A stretch of 64,000 nucleotides of DNA from positions 2,480,001 through 2,544,000 of the forward strand of contig CP076546.1 of the NCBI GenBank assembly GCA_018889975.1. Direction: 5' to 3'. Shown in pieces: positions 18,362 to 28,288 of the stretch (the stretch's first letter is position 1; each line of letters starts with the position of its first letter). A model generated the notes under the pieces. The model saw nothing but the letters and a program-made list of their open reading frames with translations. It did not search any database and was not told the DNA's origin. The stretch comes from Bacillus sp. NP157 (GTDB lineage Bacteria > Pseudomonadota > Gammaproteobacteria > Xanthomonadales > Rhodanobacteraceae). Position numbers and translations under genes: made by a program.

Positions 18362-20068
18362 TCAGGTACCGAGGTAGCGGGCGCGCTTGGCGGGCTTGAG
18401 GCTCTGCAGGTCGAGCATCACCAGGCCGTCGACGCAGCCGGCGAAATCCGGGTCTTCGCCGAAGGCGAGGAACTGCACGCCCTGCGGATCGACCAGGTCG
18501 ACATACTGGCGGTACAGCACCGGCAGGGTGACGCCGAGCGCGTCGAGGCGATTCTTCAGCTTACCGAGCCCGCCGGCCGCATCCAGGCCTTCCAGCTCGG
18601 CGCGGACCGACTCCAGCGTTTCCTGCGGGATCAGGAATGGCTGGCGAGCTGCCGCCAGGCCCTGCACGCCGAAGAAGTGCTGGTGTGCCGCCGCGATCCA
18701 CTCGCGACCCTCGCGCGGGATCGCCGCCGACATGCTCACCGGACCGAACATGTAGCGGATATCCGGATGGCGCCGCAGGTAGAGGCCAATGCCCTGCCAC
18801 AGCTGGTCCAGTGCACGCGACCAGCGCCAGTACGCCGGTGCAATGAAGCTGCGGCCGAGCTCGAGGCCCTGGGCCAGGCGCGATTCAAGCGCCGGCGAAT
18901 AATCGAACAGGCTCGAGGTATAGAGCGAGCTCATGCCACGCTCGCCGATCAGCTTGGCACCGTGGCCGAAACGATACGCGCCAACGATACGCAGCGCCTT
19001 CTCGTCCCACAGCACCAGGTGCTCGTAATACGGATCGTAGGCATCGAGGTCGCGGCGCTTGCCGGTGCCCTCGCCGACGCGGCGGAAGGTCAGTTCACGC
19101 AGGCGGCCGATCTCGCGCAGTACCGCGCTATCGCTCGAACCTTGCACCAGCAAGGCCTTCTTGCCACCGCCAAGATCGGCCAGCACTTCCGCCTTCGCCA
19201 ATTCGGCGACGACGCGCTCGATCGGTTCGGGATGCGCCAGCGGGGTCTGTCCACCGAACACCAGGCCACGCTGCTGGCCGACGCGATACACGTGGCGGCG
19301 CATCAGCTTCGCAGCGCGCTCGGACGACCCGTCGCTAACCTGCTTCAATTCATCGGCATCGACCAGCTTGCCGATGCGGATGCCGAGTCGCTGCTTGCCC
19401 GAGGTCGCCTCGCGCGGAAGCATGGCGGTGCTCAGCGGCTTGGCCAGCATCGACAGGCCGTAGAACGCGACCGAATTGCGCGCATTGATATGCACGGGAA
19501 GCACGGGGATGCCGGCCTTCGCCGCGATGCGGGCGAAACCGTCCGACCACTTGCCGTCGCGCACGCCGCCGGCGCGCACCCGCGACACTTCGCCGGCGGG
19601 GAACATGACCAGCACTTCGCCCGCCTCGATGCTGCGGAACAGTGCACGCATGCGCGAGGTGGCGCCCTTGCCGAAGATGTCGACCGGCAGGAGCAGCGGG
19701 CCCATCTGCGGGACGGCGGCAAGCACTTCATTGCCCAGCACGCGGATGTCGCGGCGCACCGAGGCGATCATCTGGACCAGGGCCATCGCGTCGACCATCC
19801 CCAACGGGTGGTTGGCCACGACGATGAGCGGGCCTTCCACCGGGATGTTTTCGCGTTCGCGCTCGGTGATGCTGCAGCTGACGCCGAGGTGCTCGAGCAC
19901 GCGCTCGGCGAACTCGATGCCCTGGGTGTCTTTCAATGCATCGAGGACGCCATTGAAGCGTTCTTCATGGGCAAGCGTGCCAAGCAGCCCGGTCAGCGGC
20001 TTGCGCAGCTTCGGATGCTGGGCCAGCCATGGCAAGCGTTCCTGCAGGGTGCGGTCGATGCTCAGCAT
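18362..20068 (-). CDS. OlsF-type bifunctional acyltransferase (aminolipid synthesis)
   Basis: A 568-residue two-domain protein. The N-terminal ~270 residues are a PlsC-like lysophospholipid acyltransferase with VVANHPLGMVDAMAL (an N-H-P-x-G-x-x-D variant typical of this subgroup) and the later FPAGEVSR motif. The C-terminal ~300 residues form an OlsB/GNAT-type N-acyltransferase (LRELTFRRVGEGTG, YDPYYEHLVLWD, SLFDYSP). The same fusion in OlsF makes ornithine lipids: the GNAT half N-acylates the amino acid and the PlsC half O-acylates it. These phosphorus-free membrane lipids help under phosphate limitation or stress. The substrate amino acid is not determined. AGGGAG lies 8 nt before the ATG. 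Confidence 0.82.
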   Translation of the reverse strand: MLSIDRTLQERLPWLAQHPKLRKPLTGLLGTLAHEERFNGVLDALKDTQGIEFAERVLEHLGVSCSITERERENIPVEGPLIVVANHPLGMVDAMALVQMIASVRRDIRVLGNEVLAAVPQMGPLLLPVDIFGKGATSRMRALFRSIEAGEVLVMFPAGEVSRVRAGGVRDGKWSDGFARIAAKAGIPVLPVHINARNSVAFYGLSMLAKPLSTAMLPREATSGKQRLGIRIGKLVDADELKQVSDGSSERAAKLMRRHVYRVGQQRGLVFGGQTPLAHPEPIERVVAELAKAEVLADLGGGKKALLVQGSSDSAVLREIGRLRELTFRRVGEGTGKRRDLDAYDPYYEHLVLWDEKALRIVGAYRFGHGAKLIGERGMSSLYTSSLFDYSPALESRLAQGLELGRSFIAPAYWRWSRALDQLWQGIGLYLRRHPDIRYMFGPVSMSAAIPREGREWIAAAHQHFFGVQGLAAARQPFLIPQETLESVRAELEGLDAAGGLGKLKNRLDALGVTLPVLYRQYVDLVDPQGVQFLAFGEDPDFAGCVDGLVMLDLQSLKPAKRARYLGT

Positions 20069-20259
20069 GTTGCGGCTCCCTTGGACGTCTGACGGTGCAT
20101 ACCGTACGGGCGTGGTGCGGAGTCTCGGTTTGTCATAGCGCCTTTGAACACCCTTTCGAGGCCCCTGGATGGGGCTTTGGCCATGCCCGGCGCCGGGTCA
20201 GTCCCGGCCCCGCCCATGCTCGCGGTGAATTATGACAGCTACCCTACCGCCACGTATGT

Positions 20260-20868
20260 TCATACGGCAATGTGCAGATAAGACGATACGCCGCCCAGGA
20301 ACATTTGCACCGACAAGGCGATCAGCAACATACCCATCAGCCGCTCAAGTGCCGTGAGAACACTCTCACCGAGCCACTTGAACAGGAAGGTGGAGCTGAG
20401 CAGGATCACCGCCGTGGCCAGCCAGGCCAGGAACAGCGCGATACCCCACTCCGCCGTCCGGCCGGGCTGGGAATTGGTCAGGAGCAACAGGGCCGCCATC
20501 GCCGACGGGCCGGCCACGCCGGGGATCGCCATCGGCACGATGAAGGGCTCGCCCTCGCCCTGCTTGCCGAACACCCCGCCCTCCACGGGCGGGAAGACCA
20601 TGCGGATGCCGATCAGGAACAACACGATGCCGCCGCCAATGCTCACCGACTCCTGGCGCAGCTGGAGCAGCTTGAGAATGACCTGGCCGCCGAGCAGGAA
20701 CGCGATCAGCACGGCCAGGGCGATCAGGAGCTCGCGCACCATGACCTTGCGCCGGCGCTGCGGCGGCACGTCCTTCAGCAGGGCGAGGAAGAGCGGGATG
20801 TTGCCCAGCGGGTCCATGATCAGGAACAGCAGGATGCCCGCGGACAACGTCGTCATCTGCGTTTCCAT
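20260..20868 (-). CDS. MarC/UPF0056 family membrane protein
   Basis: A 202-residue protein with six hydrophobic helices. LFLIMDPLGNIPLFLALL and PIGTPLI-like PMAIPGVAGPSAMA are the two MarC half-repeat signatures. Function is unsettled; the original link of MarC to multiple antibiotic resistance has been withdrawn. AAGGAG lies ~9 nt before the ATG. It precedes no obvious partner; the SDR/glutaredoxin pair is transcribed the same way 49 bp upstream. Confidence 0.88.
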   Translation of the reverse strand: METQMTTLSAGILLFLIMDPLGNIPLFLALLKDVPPQRRRKVMVRELLIALAVLIAFLLGGQVILKLLQLRQESVSIGGGIVLFLIGIRMVFPPVEGGVFGKQGEGEPFIVPMAIPGVAGPSAMAALLLLTNSQPGRTAEWGIALFLAWLATAVILLSSTFLFKWLGESVLTALERLMGMLLIALSVQMFLGGVSSYLHIAV

Positions 20869-20917
20869 GGGGGGTTACTCCTTCGGTGCGCGCCCTGGGG
20901 ATCGGGCGTGCGGTAAG

Positions 20918-21691
20918 TCAGTGGGTGGGGCGGATATCGAGGACGGTGCCGCGCGCGTCGGCGCCGGCCCCGGAAAGCAGGTAGACGATGGCTTCGGCCG
21001 ACGCGGTGGGCAGCGGCTTCTCCATGGTGTTTTCGCCGTAGTAAGCGGCGCGGCGCAGGGCCGTGCGCATCGGCGGCGGCAGCAGTGCGTGGACACGCAT
21101 CGCACCGCCCTTGTGTTCGGCGTGCATCACGGCGGCCATGCGCTCGACGGCGGCCTTGGACACGCCGTAGCCGCCCCAGTGGGCACGCGAGACCCGGTCC
21201 GGGTCGTCGAGCACGAACACCACCGCGCTGTCGTCGGCGCGCCCCAGCAACGGCATGCAGGCCTGGGTCAGCGCGAACGGCGCCGAGACATTCACCTGCA
21301 TCGCGCGCAGCCAGTCGTCGGGCTTGTGCATCGCCAGCGGCGTCAGTTCGTTGAAATGCGCCGCGGCATGGACCAGCCCGTCGAGCCGGCCGAACTCCTG
21401 CTCCAGGCCATCGGCGAGGGCGGCGAAATCGTTCGGGGTGGCGCTTTCCAGGTCCAGCGGGTGGATCACCGGCTGGGTGCCGCCGAGGGCGACCAGCTCG
21501 TCATGGAAGCGTTCCAGCAGGCGCACCTTGCGGCCGGTGATCACCACCGTGCCGCCGGCGCGGACGATCGCGCGGGCGGTTTCGCCACCGAGGCCACCGG
21601 TGGCGCCGGTGACGACATAGACGCGACCGGCCAGGACGCCGGGCGCGGGCGACCAGCCTTCGGGCAGCACGGCCGACGGCAGCACGCTCAC
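20918..21691 (-). CDS. Short-chain dehydrogenase/reductase (YciK-like)
   Basis: A 257-residue classical SDR. The Rossmann motif TGATGGLGG (residues ~28-36), a CAAH-like VHAAAHF, and the catalytic YGVSK are visible. It resembles E. coli YciK, an NADP-type reductase of unknown substrate. It starts at GTG (21689-21691), overlapping the TGA of the glutaredoxin gene as GTGA, so translation is coupled. The partner glutaredoxin suggests redox or iron homeostasis, but that is only context. Confidence 0.8.
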   Translation of the reverse strand: MSVLPSAVLPEGWSPAPGVLAGRVYVVTGATGGLGGETARAIVRAGGTVVITGRKVRLLERFHDELVALGGTQPVIHPLDLESATPNDFAALADGLEQEFGRLDGLVHAAAHFNELTPLAMHKPDDWLRAMQVNVSAPFALTQACMPLLGRADDSAVVFVLDDPDRVSRAHWGGYGVSKAAVERMAAVMHAEHKGGAMRVHALLPPPMRTALRRAAYYGENTMEKPLPTASAEAIVYLLSGAGADARGTVLDIRPTH

Positions 21692-22011
21692 GTGGCGGCC
21701 CCGGCGACGTCGGCCGCCATCCGCTTCAGCTCGCCGGCGGCGTGCAGGTCTTCCACGATGTCGCAGCCACCGATGAACTCACCCAGCAGGAACAGCTGGG
21801 GGAAGGTCGGCCAGTTGGAATAATGTGGCAGGCTGGCGCGGATGCGCGGGTCGGCCACCACGTTCACCGAATGGAACGTCGCGCCGGCCGCCTGCAAGGC
21901 CTTCACCGCGCGGTCGGAGAATCCGCAGGTGGGGTATTCCGGCGTGCCTTTCATGAAAAGCACGATCGGATGTGCCGCCACGATGGCCTTGATCTCGTCT
22001 ACGACGTCCAT
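21688..22011 (-). CDS. grxD: Monothiol glutaredoxin GrxD
   Basis: A 107-residue monothiol glutaredoxin. The active site is CGFS (Cys29) inside KGTPEYPTCGFS, with WPTFPQLF and GGCDIVEDL completing the glutathione site. These proteins bind a [2Fe-2S] cluster with glutathione and take part in Fe-S delivery. It is first in a two-gene unit with the SDR and divergent from sodB, an iron-dependent enzyme, across ~108 bp. Confidence 0.95.
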   Translation of the reverse strand: MDVVDEIKAIVAAHPIVLFMKGTPEYPTCGFSDRAVKALQAAGATFHSVNVVADPRIRASLPHYSNWPTFPQLFLLGEFIGGCDIVEDLHAAGELKRMAADVAGAAT

Positions 22012-22119
22012 AGGTCGGGTTTCATCATTAGAATGCTGAATGTTTCATAGTGTAGCAGTGACGCGACCCGCGCCCTGCGCCACCCCTTTCCCCCCAGCCA
22101 TCGCTAAGGAGTCCAGACT

Positions 22120-22701
22120 ATGGCGTTCGAACTTCCCCCGCTTCCGTATGAGAAGAATGCCCTGGAGCCGCACATCTCGGCCGAGACCCTCGAGTTCCAT
22201 TACGGCAAGCACCACCAGACCTACGTCACCAATCTCAACAACCTGGTGAAAGGCACCGAGTTCGAGGGCAAGAGCCTCGAAGACATCGTCAAGACCTCGT
22301 CGGGCGGCATCTTCAACAACGCCGCACAGGTGTGGAACCACACCTTCTACTGGAACTCCATGCGCCCGGCCACGCAGCAGGTCGAGCCGCCGGCCAAGCT
22401 GGCCGACGCACTGACCAAGGCCTTCGGCTCGGTCGACACGTTCAAGGAAGAGTTCGCCAAGCAGGCCGCCGGCAACTTCGGTTCGGGCTGGACCTGGCTT
22501 GTGCAGCGCCCGGATGGCTCGCTGGCCATCGTGAACACCTCCAACGCCGCCACGCCGATCACCGGCAGCGACAAGCCGCTGTTCACGGCCGACGTGTGGG
22601 AACACGCCTACTACATCGACTACCGCAACGCCCGCCCTAAGTACCTGGAAGCGTTCTGGAACCTCGTGAACTGGGACTTCGCCGCGAAGAACCTGGCCTG
22701 A
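22120..22701 (+). CDS. sodB: Fe superoxide dismutase
   Basis: A 193-residue cytoplasmic superoxide dismutase. Metal ligands are H27, H74, D158 and H162. The signature [11 protein letters not shown] is intact. Gln70 in the [13 protein letters not shown] block is the FeSOD type rather than the MnSOD type. AAGGAG lies 8 nt before the ATG. It is monocistronic and divergent from grxD. The 3' end is followed at 12 nt by an inverted REP pair that could act as a transcript end or stabiliser. Confidence 0.97.
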   Translation: MAFELPPLPYEKNALEPHISAETLEFHYGKHHQTYVTNLNNLVKGTEFEGKSLEDIVKTSSGGIFNNAAQVWNHTFYWNSMRPATQQVEPPAKLADALTKAFGSVDTFKEEFAKQAAGNFGSGWTWLVQRPDGSLAIVNTSNAATPITGSDKPLFTADVWEHAYYIDYRNARPKYLEAFWNLVNWDFAAKNLA

Positions 22702-22712
22702 CGCAAAACCCA

Positions 22713-22790
22713 TCGCGCGCAGGCGCGCTCCTACACGCTATCCGGTACCTGCACGGTAATCGGTACATGTAGGAGCGCGCCTGCGCGCGA
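22713..22790. repeat. REP-like inverted pair between sodB and purK
   Basis: Opposed copies at 22713-22734 (minus) and 22769-22790 (plus) separated by ~34 bp. They lie between the converging 3' ends of sodB and purK, where a bidirectional hairpin would serve both transcripts. Confidence 0.85.
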
Positions 22791-22826
22791 ATTTAGGCAT
22801 GGCGGCGCAGCCGCCGCCTCGCCCTC

Positions 22827-23981
22827 TCAGCCCAGCGCCTCGACAGCCGGCGCCACCTGCCCTTCCCGCCCCAGCCCGACACCCACCTCGCGCAACTTCT
22901 CGCGAAGGCTGCCGGCGTCCTGGGCACACACGGTGGCATGGCCGACCTTTCGGCCCGGGCGGCTTTCTTTACCGTAGTCATGCCAGTGGCCATCGGCCAC
23001 CGACAGGATCGGCGCCGGATCGGGCATCTCGCCGATCCAGTTAAGCATGGCGCTCGCCCCGCGCACGCCGGTATCGCCCAACGGCAGGCCGAGCACGGCG
23101 CGCACGTGGTTCTCGAACTGGCTGGTATGCGCGCCTTCGATCGTCCAGTGCCCCGAGTTGTGCACGCGCGGCGCCATCTCGTTGCCGAGCAGCTTGCCCT
23201 CGCAGACGAACAGCTCCAGCGCGAACACGCCGACGTAATCCAGCGCCTCGGCCACCTTGCGGGCATGCGCCGTGGCGGCCTGCTCCAGCGCGTCCGTGGT
23301 ACCCGGCGCGGGGGCCAGGCTCACCGACAGCACGCCATCGACGTGCCAGTTGCGGGTCAGCGGCCACGTGCGGAACGCACCATCGCGGCCACGCACGGCA
23401 ACCACCGAGAGTTCGCGCTCGAACGGCACGAAGGCTTCGAGGACCAGGCCGACCTGCCCGGCCGCTTCGCCGAGGGCGGCCCAGGCGGCGTCGATGTCTT
23501 CGGCGGTCTTCAGGCGGAACTGGCCCTTGCCGTCGTAGCCCAGCCGGCGGGTCTTCAGCACGGCGGGCACACCGATACGCTCCACGGCGCGGACCAGGTC
23601 CTCGCGCGTGTCCACGGCTTCGAAATCGGGGGTACCCAGGCCGCATTCGCGGAACAGGGTTTTCTCGCTCAGGCGGTCCTGGGCGACGGACAGCGCGCGC
23701 GGGTTCGGGAACACGTCGACCAGCCCGGCCAGGCGCTCGGCCGCAGCGGCAGGGACGTTCTCGAAATCGAAGGTGAGCACGTCCACCCGGCGGGCGACCT
23801 CGGCCAGCGCGGCCTCGTCGGACCAGTCGGCGACCACCAGCTCGGTGACCTGGCCGGCGCAGGCATCAGCACTGCCGTCGACGGCGAGGGTGCGGATGCC
23901 CAGCGGCGAGGCCGCCAGGGCGAGCATGCGGGCCAGCTGCCCACCGCCCAGGATGCCGACGGTCGGAAGCGTGCGGGTCAC
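22827..23981 (-). CDS. purK: PurK, N5-carboxyaminoimidazole ribonucleotide synthetase
   Basis: A 384-residue ATP-grasp enzyme of purine synthesis that joins AIR and bicarbonate to form N5-CAIR. The N-terminus has [39 protein letters not shown] and [18 protein letters not shown] are the ATP-grasp and product-binding blocks. It starts at GTG 23979-23981, overlapping the purE stop as GTGA, giving a coupled purE-purK operon in the standard order. Confidence 0.95.
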   Translation of the reverse strand: MTRTLPTVGILGGGQLARMLALAASPLGIRTLAVDGSADACAGQVTELVVADWSDEAALAEVARRVDVLTFDFENVPAAAAERLAGLVDVFPNPRALSVAQDRLSEKTLFRECGLGTPDFEAVDTREDLVRAVERIGVPAVLKTRRLGYDGKGQFRLKTAEDIDAAWAALGEAAGQVGLVLEAFVPFERELSVVAVRGRDGAFRTWPLTRNWHVDGVLSVSLAPAPGTTDALEQAATAHARKVAEALDYVGVFALELFVCEGKLLGNEMAPRVHNSGHWTIEGAHTSQFENHVRAVLGLPLGDTGVRGASAMLNWIGEMPDPAPILSVADGHWHDYGKESRPGRKVGHATVCAQDAGSLREKLREVGVGLGREGQVAPAVEALG

Positions 23982-24505
23982 GTGCGCGGATCCGGGTTGT
24001 CGAGGACGGTGCGGGTCTGCTCGGCGCGGAAGGCGTCCAGCGCCTGGGCGACGACCGGATCGTGCAAGGCCAGCACCGAGGCGGCGAGCAGCGCCGCATT
24101 GGTCGCGCCGGCCCGGCCGATGGCCAGCGTCCCCACCGGGATGCCGGCCGGCATCTGCGCGATGGAAAGCAGGGAATCCATGCCATTCAATGCCTTGGAC
24201 TGCACCGGCACGCCGAAAACCGGCAGCGGCGTCTTCGCGGCGATCATCCCCGGCAGGTGGGCGGCGCCGCCGGCGCCAGCAATGATCACCTGGATGCCAC
24301 GGGCGCGGGCCGCGTCGGCGTAGTCGAACAACAGGTCGGGTGTGCGGTGGGCCGAGACCACGCGAACCTCGTGCACGATGCCCAGGCGGGCCAGCGTGGA
24401 CGAAGCGTGTTCCATCGTTTCCCAGTCCGAACGCGAACCCATGACCACGCCGATGCGCGGTGCGTTCGCCTCGATTCCGTCGTTGGAAGTCATTGGCCGG
24501 AGCAT
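23978..24505 (-). CDS. purE: PurE, N5-CAIR mutase
   Basis: A 175-residue class I PurE, which converts N5-CAIR to [18 protein letters not shown]-type sequence ([13 protein letters not shown]), VVSAHRTPD with the catalytic His, and [11 protein letters not shown] are diagnostic. Two in-frame ATGs are possible: 24505 ([10 protein letters not shown]) and 24493; neither has a clear Shine-Dalgarno sequence, so the start is uncertain by four residues. It is first in the purEK operon. Confidence 0.94.
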   Translation of the reverse strand: MLRPMTSNDGIEANAPRIGVVMGSRSDWETMEHASSTLARLGIVHEVRVVSAHRTPDLLFDYADAARARGIQVIIAGAGGAAHLPGMIAAKTPLPVFGVPVQSKALNGMDSLLSIAQMPAGIPVGTLAIGRAGATNAALLAASVLALHDPVVAQALDAFRAEQTRTVLDNPDPRT

Positions 24506-24560
24506 CCAAAAGCCGTTATTGTACGAACATTCGGCTCAATAAGGTTGGCCTCAAGGCCCC

Positions 24561-24851
24561 ATGGACAAGCGTCTCATCGACATCCTCTGCTGCCCTGTCA
24601 GCAAGCGCCCGCTGCGCCCCCTCACCGCCACCGAACGCGACCAGCTCAACGCCGCCATCAAGGCCGGCTCGATCGACACCGTGGCCGGCGAGAAGGTCGC
24701 CGAGCCGCTGGGCGAAGCACTCATCACCACCGATGGCCAGGTCGTCTACCGGGTGGACGACGGCATCCCCGTGATGCTGCCCGAATCCGGCATCGGCACC
24801 ACGCAATTGGCTGGGTTTGCAGCTGATACGGGTCGCGCGCACAATCCGTGA
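24561..24851 (+). CDS. Trm112/YcaR-like small protein, zinc site degenerate
   Basis: A 96-residue Trm112-family protein: MDKRLIDILCCPVSKRPL at the start and VVYRVDDGIPVMLPE at the end are the family termini. Ordinary short members have C-P-x-C near the start and a second Cys pair, binding zinc. Here the first motif reads CCPVSK, the later cysteines are missing, and there is an insertion of ~30 residues in the middle. In bacteria Trm112-like proteins can activate methyltransferases. It is divergent from purE. Confidence 0.8.
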   Translation: MDKRLIDILCCPVSKRPLRPLTATERDQLNAAIKAGSIDTVAGEKVAEPLGEALITTDGQVVYRVDDGIPVMLPESGIGTTQLAGFAADTGRAHNP

Positions 24852-24928
24852 CAAAGGTCACACTTTGAGACACCGGTTCCCGCACAATGGCTCCCTCAGG
24901 CGGGGGCCCGATTTTTCCAGGATGCGCG

Positions 24929-27214
24929 ATGAGTAACGCGAGCGAACCGTCCAATGTGGTGGATCTAAGCCAGCGCCTCGATCCGCGCAGCGAACGGGTG
25001 GGCGCGCTCCTCGCCACCGTGCGCGGCCTCGCCACCAAGCGCCTGCATGCGCTTGCAAGCAACATGTTCGAGAACATCGACGACGCCCTGTTCGACCTGG
25101 CCGAGAAGGCCGAGAACAACGCGGCGCAGACCCAGTTTTTCGACGGCATGCGCGAAGTGCGCAAGAAACGCGCGATCGTCGAGCGGACCTTCCTCGGCCA
25201 GGTCGCCCGCGACCTGGCCGATTTTTCCGCGGGTCGCACCCGCGCCCCGGAAGCCGATAACCAGACCCGCCCGCTCGCCAACATCGAGCTGAGCCTGGTC
25301 GGCGAGAACGAGCTGGAAGAGTCGCTCGCCGTCACCTCGATGGTCGGCAAGAACGAGCAGCGCCTCGCGCGCGCCCTGTTCGCCGTCAACCAGCGCCTGT
25401 CGGTGATCTGCGGCGGCAACAAGATGGACGACGCCAGCAACCCCGTCGGTCCGCAATCGCTGGCAGGCGCGTTCCGCCAGGCCCTGCGCGAGCTGATCGT
25501 CGAAGTCCGGGTAAAGCTGATCATCTACAAGCTGTTCGATCGCTATGTCCTGGCCGGCATCGACGAGCTGTACGACGACATCAACAACGAGCTGGCGGCG
25601 GCCGGCGTCCTGCCGCAGCTGCGCCACGAGATTTCCACCCGGCGCAGCGATGCGCCCGCGCCGATGGGCCCGGATTCCACCGCCACGCCGGTGGCCCACC
25701 CGACGGCGGCACCGGTGACCGACGCCGCCGCGGCCGAGTTCATGCAGTCGCTGCATGCGCTGTTTTCGGCGCGCAGGGGCATGGTCACGCCAGGTGCACA
25801 GGGTGGCGCCAGCATGGGCGGCGGCATGCCGATGCCGACGGGCCCACTGCCCAGCCCAACCGAGCTGCTCGGCGCGCTGGCACTCCTGCAGAGCCAGATC
25901 GCCGTGCTGCCCACCAGCGCCGCGCACCTGTCCAGCCAGGCCGACATGGCCCGCGACGTGGCCCAGCTGAAGGACCAACTGCTCGCCCAGATCGGCCAGC
26001 TGCGCGGCCAGCAGACCGCGCACGTCTCCGGCGTCGACGAAGACACCATCGACCTGGTCGGCATGCTCTTCGAGTTCATCCTCGAAGACCGCAACCTCCC
26101 GGCCGAAATGCAGGTGCTGCTTGCACGCCTGCAGATCCCGTACCTCAAGGTGGCCCTGCTCGACCGGCGCATGTTCGCGCACAAGTCGCACCCGGCACGC
26201 CAGTTACTCGACGCCCTGGCCGACGCCGCCAAGGGCTGGTCGCACGAGGGCGATCGCGACGGCCGCCTGTTCGACAAGGTGAAGTCGATCGTCGAGCGCC
26301 TGTTGCACGACTTCGACGACGACGTGGCGATCTTCAATCGCCTCGCCGCGGAACTGCAGGACTTCCTCGACGTGGTGCGCAAGCGCGCCGAGCTCGCCGA
26401 GCAGCGCGTGGCCGAGTCCACCCGCGGCCGTGAAAAGCTCGAGCATGCCCGCCGCCGCGCCGCCCAGGAGATCGTCACCCGCATCGGTGGCGCGAACCTG
26501 CCGCCGCTGATCTACGGCGTGCTGACCCGCGCGTGGGCCAACTACGTGGTGCTCACCCTGCTTCGCCAGGGCGAGGAATCCGCCGAGTTCCGTGAATCGC
26601 TGCGTTTCATCGACCATTTCATCGCCAGCGCGAAGCCGGTCTACGACACCGACACGCGACGCGACCTGCGCGCCCTGCTCCCGGGCATCGAGCGTTCGCT
26701 GCGCCGCGGCCTGGCCTCGGTGGCGTTCCAGGAAGCCGACACCGAACAGTTGCTGGCCCAGCTGCACGCCTTCTATCGCCAGCAGCTCGGCGAAGTCACG
26801 CCGGAACTGGACAGCGGCACCCTGGTGTCGAGCGTGATGCCGCTGCCCGAGGCCATCCAGGCCATCGAGGAGCCGGTGCTCGAGCCGGAACCGGAAGACG
26901 AAAGCGAAGCGCTGCTCGACGAAGCCTTCGACGAGCGCTACCTCTCGCAGGCGCGTGAACTCAAGGTCGGCCAGTGGCTGGAATTCACCGCCGAAGATGG
27001 CACCACCGACCGCGCGAAGCTGTCATGGGTCAGCCCGATCAGCGGCCGCTTCCTGTTCGTGAACCGCCGTGGCCTGAAGGTCGCCGACCACAGCCTTGCC
27101 GGCCTCGCCCAGGCCTTCGCGCAGGGTACGGCCCGCGTGCTCGATTCCACCCTGCTGTTCGACCGCGCGATGGATGCCATCGTCGAAAAACTGCGCACGC
27201 CCGACGCACCCTGA
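24929..27214 (+). CDS. DUF1631 family protein
   Basis: A 761-residue soluble protein of the DUF1631 family (often mislabelled thymidine phosphorylase). It starts with MSNASEPSNVVDLSQRLD after AGGA, 6 nt upstream. The N-terminal part is helical (FENIDDALFDLAEKAENNAA), there is a low-complexity Ala/Pro/Gly/Met region around residues 230-310, a second helical region (EDTIDLVGMLFEFILEDRNL), and a C-terminal small beta domain (QWLEFTAEDGTTDRAKLSWV...FVNRRG) that looks PilZ-like but lacks the RxxxR c-di-GMP motif. Its function is unknown; the C-terminal resemblance is my inference. Confidence 0.8.
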   Translation: MSNASEPSNVVDLSQRLDPRSERVGALLATVRGLATKRLHALASNMFENIDDALFDLAEKAENNAAQTQFFDGMREVRKKRAIVERTFLGQVARDLADFSAGRTRAPEADNQTRPLANIELSLVGENELEESLAVTSMVGKNEQRLARALFAVNQRLSVICGGNKMDDASNPVGPQSLAGAFRQALRELIVEVRVKLIIYKLFDRYVLAGIDELYDDINNELAAAGVLPQLRHEISTRRSDAPAPMGPDSTATPVAHPTAAPVTDAAAAEFMQSLHALFSARRGMVTPGAQGGASMGGGMPMPTGPLPSPTELLGALALLQSQIAVLPTSAAHLSSQADMARDVAQLKDQLLAQIGQLRGQQTAHVSGVDEDTIDLVGMLFEFILEDRNLPAEMQVLLARLQIPYLKVALLDRRMFAHKSHPARQLLDALADAAKGWSHEGDRDGRLFDKVKSIVERLLHDFDDDVAIFNRLAAELQDFLDVVRKRAELAEQRVAESTRGREKLEHARRRAAQEIVTRIGGANLPPLIYGVLTRAWANYVVLTLLRQGEESAEFRESLRFIDHFIASAKPVYDTDTRRDLRALLPGIERSLRRGLASVAFQEADTEQLLAQLHAFYRQQLGEVTPELDSGTLVSSVMPLPEAIQAIEEPVLEPEPEDESEALLDEAFDERYLSQARELKVGQWLEFTAEDGTTDRAKLSWVSPISGRFLFVNRRGLKVADHSLAGLAQAFAQGTARVLDSTLLFDRAMDAIVEKLRTPDAP

Positions 27215-27303
27215 CCCTTGCGGGTCGGGGCGCCCCCGACGGGTCGCCCGGCAGCATGGTCCGCTGGTAACGTAGGCGTCTTTACCGACGCCACAGCCAC
27301 CCA

Positions 27304-28170
27304 ATGACCACGACCGCTTCGCCGCAACTCGCCGACGCCCTCCCGCCATCCAGCGAGATCCTCGCCGACGTCGACCGCGCCTTCGCCGAAGACGTCGGCC
27401 CGGGCGACGCCACGGCCGACCTGCTGGACCCGAATGCCACGGCCACGGCGGTGCTCACCTGTCGCGAAGAGGCGGTGCTCTGCGGCACTGCATGGTTCGA
27501 CGCCAGCTTCCGCAAACTCGATCCCGATGTGCGCATCGAATGGCTCGCCCACGACGGCGACCGGATCGCTGCCGGGTCGGCCATCTGCCGGCTTGCCGGC
27601 AAGGCGCGCGCGCTGGTGACGGCAGAACGCTCCGCCCTCAACTTCCTGCAGCTGCTATCGGCCACGGCGACGGTCACCTCGCGCTACGTCGATGCGATCG
27701 CGGGCACGCGCACACGGGTTCTCGACACGCGCAAGACCCTGCCCGGCCTGCGTCGCGCGCAGAAGTACGCGGTGCGCTGCGGTGGCGGCACCAACCATCG
27801 CATCGGCCTGTTCGACGCGATGATGCTGAAGGAAAACCACATCATCGCCGCCGGCGGCATCCCCGCCGCCGTGCGCGCCGCCAGGTCGATCCACCCTAGC
27901 CTGCCACTGATCGTCGAAGTAGAAGGGATGGAGGAACTGGCCCAGGCCGTGGAAGCCGGTGCAGACCGCGCCCTGCTCGACAACTTCACCCCGGCGATGC
28001 TCGTCGAGGCCGTGGCCTACACCGCGGGGCGGATTCCACTGGAAGTGTCGGGCAACGTGGAAATCGACACGATCCGCGCAATCGCCGACACCGGCGTCGA
28101 TTTCATCTCCAGCGGCGCCCTGACCAAGAACGTCCGCGCCATCGACCTCTCCCTCCGCCTCGACCTGTAG
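27304..28170 (+). CDS. nadC: NadC, quinolinate phosphoribosyltransferase
   Basis: A 288-residue nicotinate-nucleotide pyrophosphorylase (carboxylating), which makes nicotinic acid mononucleotide from quinolinate and PRPP in NAD synthesis. TRKTLPGLRRAQKYAVRCGGG (split: TRKTLPGLRRAQ, KYAVRCGGG) and NHRIGLFDAMMLKENHI are the substrate-binding blocks; EVEGMEEL and LLDNF complete the barrel. The Shine-Dalgarno is weak. Its stop codon TAG is the TAG of a REP-like element, so the element forms the gene end. Confidence 0.95.
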   Translation: MTTTASPQLADALPPSSEILADVDRAFAEDVGPGDATADLLDPNATATAVLTCREEAVLCGTAWFDASFRKLDPDVRIEWLAHDGDRIAAGSAICRLAGKARALVTAERSALNFLQLLSATATVTSRYVDAIAGTRTRVLDTRKTLPGLRRAQKYAVRCGGGTNHRIGLFDAMMLKENHIIAAGGIPAAVRAARSIHPSLPLIVEVEGMEELAQAVEAGADRALLDNFTPAMLVEAVAYTAGRIPLEVSGNVEIDTIRAIADTGVDFISSGALTKNVRAIDLSLRLDL

Positions 28171-28188
28171 GAGCGCGCCTGCGCGCGA
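28167..28188 (+). repeat. REP-like element containing the nadC stop codon
   Basis: An intact 22-bp copy beginning GTAGGAGCGCGC. Its bases 2-4 (TAG, 28168-28170) are the stop codon of nadC. Confidence 0.85.
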
Positions 28189-28288
28189 TGGGTAACGGCG
28201 AAAGCGCATCAGGTATCGCCCACAACGCGCCACAGGTATCGGCGTGCATGCTCTTGTTCTCAAGGCCCAGCGGCCACACACTGGCCCT

